This document shows positions 13,345 to 14,636 of a stretch of 14,636 nt of DNA, in pieces. Below the pieces are notes generated by a model. The model was not told the DNA's origin. It saw nothing but the letters and a program-made list of their open reading frames with translations, and did no database searches. The stretch is from JAGXLP01 sp964649445 (GTDB lineage Bacteria; Bipolaricaulota; Bipolaricaulia; M55B111): the NCBI GenBank assembly GCA_964649445.1, contig CAZYPS010000042.1, positions 1 through 14,636 on the forward strand, written 5' to 3'. The translations under genes and the position numbers were made by a program. Within the stretch, counting starts at the first letter, position 1. Every line of letters starts with the position of its first letter.

Positions 13345-14385
13345 ATGGAAATATACAGTCTTTCCGAGTGGGACCTTAGAAAGTTAGTCAATAACCTGGC
13401 CGAGGATAATTACATATTTCTTCCGGTCTTCTGTCAGCAGCGCGAGGGCCCCAGGAGCCGATGGGAATTTGTTCGCTGGGACCCCCAGGAGACGCATTTT
13501 CAACTTAACTGTCGGAGAACTGACGCTCTTTGTTATGATTTCTTCTTTCCCCCGAATAATATCCTCCATACTTTTCCCGAGGGACAACCTGGAGAAGAGG
13601 GGAAAAGCCTGGCACTGCTGGGTTATAAGTCGTGCGACATCCGGGCTCTAAAAATACTCGACAGGGCCTTCGAAGAGGGGGATTTGTCGTATCCTTTTTA
13701 CAAAAAGCGGAGGGAGGAAACGACGATAATTTCCTGTGATTGTCTGGAGATTGCCGGCCCCTGCTTCTGTAATAAAGTCGGGGGAGATCCTTTTCCCGAA
13801 TCCGGGTTTGATTTAAACCTTTCTACGTTACCCCATTACGGCGATATGTTGATAGAAGTTGGGGCGGATTCTCAGAAAGGTCATGAAATTGCCGACCGGT
13901 ACGATCACCTGCTCGCTGAGGCGACTGATAAGCAGATAGAGTTAAGAGAAGCTCATCGGGAGAAGATGCGGAAAAAGATCGATGACAAGAACGCTTTTTT
14001 TGAAGTAGATTCCGAGGTTGGAGATGTGCCACGTGACGCTTCGTTCTGGAAAAAGTACTCGACAAAGAACCGTTACTGTACTGCTTTTACTCTCGCCTGT
14101 CCGACTTCCATGATGCTGCACAACATTCAGGAAGAAGGCGGCAAAAATTCCGTACAGGACAAGGTCTGGGACTCCGCTACGCTGAAAGATATTCATCAGG
14201 AACTCCATTCGGACGACCCGACCGATAGCAGGATGAAGGAAATGTTCTACGATAAATTCAAGAGATCCCACGAAAAATTTGGTGACTACGGTTGTTCCGG
14301 GTGTGGACTCTGCATATCCACTGCGGGTGGCGAGATAGACATCAGGGATATTATTGCGGATGCCCGCAACTACGTGAGAAGTTAA
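13345..14385 (+). CDS. AsrA/hydrogenase-beta-like iron-sulfur protein with degenerate cluster motifs
   Basis: The 346-residue cytoplasmic protein has the length and layout of the anaerobic sulfite reductase subunit A and sulfhydrogenase beta family: an N-terminal domain with LLGYKSCDIRALKILDR (91-107), a cysteine-rich segment CDCLEIAGPCFCN (131-143), and a C-terminal two-cluster ferredoxin region. These proteins normally pass electrons between clusters. Here the first motif keeps only Cys245 and Cys252, with Asn242 and Phe248 where ligands belong; the second has Cys317, Cys320 and Cys323 but Ala327 in place of the fourth cysteine, and the following proline is glycine. The reading frame is undamaged. 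GAGGGGG lies 4 bases before the ATG. No partner AsrB/C or hydrogenase gene follows within 250 bases. An electron-transfer role is therefore doubtful; a 3Fe-4S or altered cluster, or a regulatory role, is possible. Confidence 0.7.
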   Translation: MEIYSLSEWDLRKLVNNLAEDNYIFLPVFCQQREGPRSRWEFVRWDPQETHFQLNCRRTDALCYDFFFPPNNILHTFPEGQPGEEGKSLALLGYKSCDIRALKILDRAFEEGDLSYPFYKKRREETTIISCDCLEIAGPCFCNKVGGDPFPESGFDLNLSTLPHYGDMLIEVGADSQKGHEIADRYDHLLAEATDKQIELREAHREKMRKKIDDKNAFFEVDSEVGDVPRDASFWKKYSTKNRYCTAFTLACPTSMMLHNIQEEGGKNSVQDKVWDSATLKDIHQELHSDDPTDSRMKEMFYDKFKRSHEKFGDYGCSGCGLCISTAGGEIDIRDIIADARNYVRS

Positions 14386-14568
14386 GTGGTTGTCTGGAAA
14401 CCCGGGGAGAAAGCAAGATATTAAGGCTATAAAGATAGCAGCAGGGCTCCCCATACCCCGGCGATTAGTTAGTTTATATAACTCATCGGCAGGCCGTTTA
14501 TTTTATTGGCAAGCTCTTCCCCGCTTACCTTGCAACTAATTTAACCTATACAACTTTGTCTCAGGTGC

Positions 14569-14597
14569 TTGATAGTGTAGTATTTTATGTGTAAAAT
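14569..14597 (+). promoter_or_regulatory. Promoter pointing out of the right edge
   Basis: TTGATA (14569-14574) and TAAAAT (14592-14597) are exactly 17 bases apart. The gene it serves lies beyond the window. The preceding stretch 14386-14568 has no gene; it holds a loose CCGGGG/CCCCGG inverted repeat (14402-14407 and 14456-14461) without a T tract, so no good terminator for the iron-sulfur gene is visible. Confidence 0.6.
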
Positions 14598-14636
14598 TCG
14601 CTTTGGAAACCGTTCGATAAAACCAGGGATCAATTT

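Noticed and set aside
13942..14454. 170-codon minus-strand frame opposite the iron-sulfur gene
   Set aside because: It is a shadow of a clearly recognisable plus-strand gene, with no start signal or family resemblance.
14606..14619. Possible CcpA cre site (TGGAAACCGTTCGA)
   Set aside because: The central CG of the cre consensus is out of register and the half-sites are not symmetric.
14587..14636. ATG frame open to the right edge
   Set aside because: The ATG lies between the -35 and -10 boxes of a good promoter and has no ribosome binding site, so it is unlikely to be transcribed or translated.
1..14636. CRISPR arrays, tRNA or rRNA genes, phage or toxin-antitoxin genes
   Set aside because: I looked for regularly spaced repeats, tRNA-like folds and characteristic proteins on both strands and saw none.

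Overview
The window looks like a carbohydrate-uptake and galactoside-degradation island from an anaerobic saccharolytic bacterium. Evidence for the host: mid GC content by eye, strong AGGAGG-type ribosome binding sites, sigma70-type promoters, acidic proteins, and an iron-sulfur protein of the sulfite reductase/hydrogenase accessory type. Both sugar-binding proteins have plain signal peptides without a lipobox cysteine, which would be odd for a single-membrane Firmicute and fits a diderm host. A Halanaerobiales-like organism is my best guess; Thermotogota or Spirochaetota cannot be excluded.

Left block (1-8000, minus strand). A LacI-type repressor gene starts from a near-consensus promoter with palindromic operators at its start site. 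It is followed by a solute-binding protein, two CUT1 ABC permeases, a GH42 beta-galactosidase, a GH4 alpha-galactosidase-type enzyme, a small 38-residue ORF and, cut by the window edge, the first 17 codons of a protein that looks like GalT (galactose-1-phosphate uridylyltransferase). The layout makes biochemical sense: import of alpha- and beta-galactosides, hydrolysis, then entry of galactose into the Leloir pathway. The control signals around the binding-protein and permease genes are unusual: an orphan Shine-Dalgarno sequence, and a first permease with no ribosome binding site of its own but a 16-codon leader ORF overlapping its start.

Middle block (8193-12900, minus strand). A second sugar ABC operon: a binding protein closely resembling the Thermus glucose/galactose-binding protein, a MalF-type permease with an extra hydrophobic insertion, a MalG-type permease, and a Gfo/Idh/MocA oxidoreductase. 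A strong promoter, a roughly 200-nt structured leader, a duplicated ribosome-binding region and an intrinsic terminator just after the binding-protein gene are all visible. Neither transporter has an ATPase gene here, so a shared MsmX/MalK-type ATPase elsewhere is expected.

Right block (12900-14636). A 450-bp divergent region is rich in palindromes: a 92-bp element with 23-bp arms nested in a second 16-bp inverted repeat, two outward-facing micro-ORFs whose start regions are identical, and a perfect palindrome over a promoter -10 box. It leads into a plus-strand gene for an AsrA/hydrogenase-beta-like iron-sulfur protein whose two C-terminal cluster motifs have lost three of eight cysteines. 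The last 250 bp hold no convincing gene, only a good promoter pointing out of the window.
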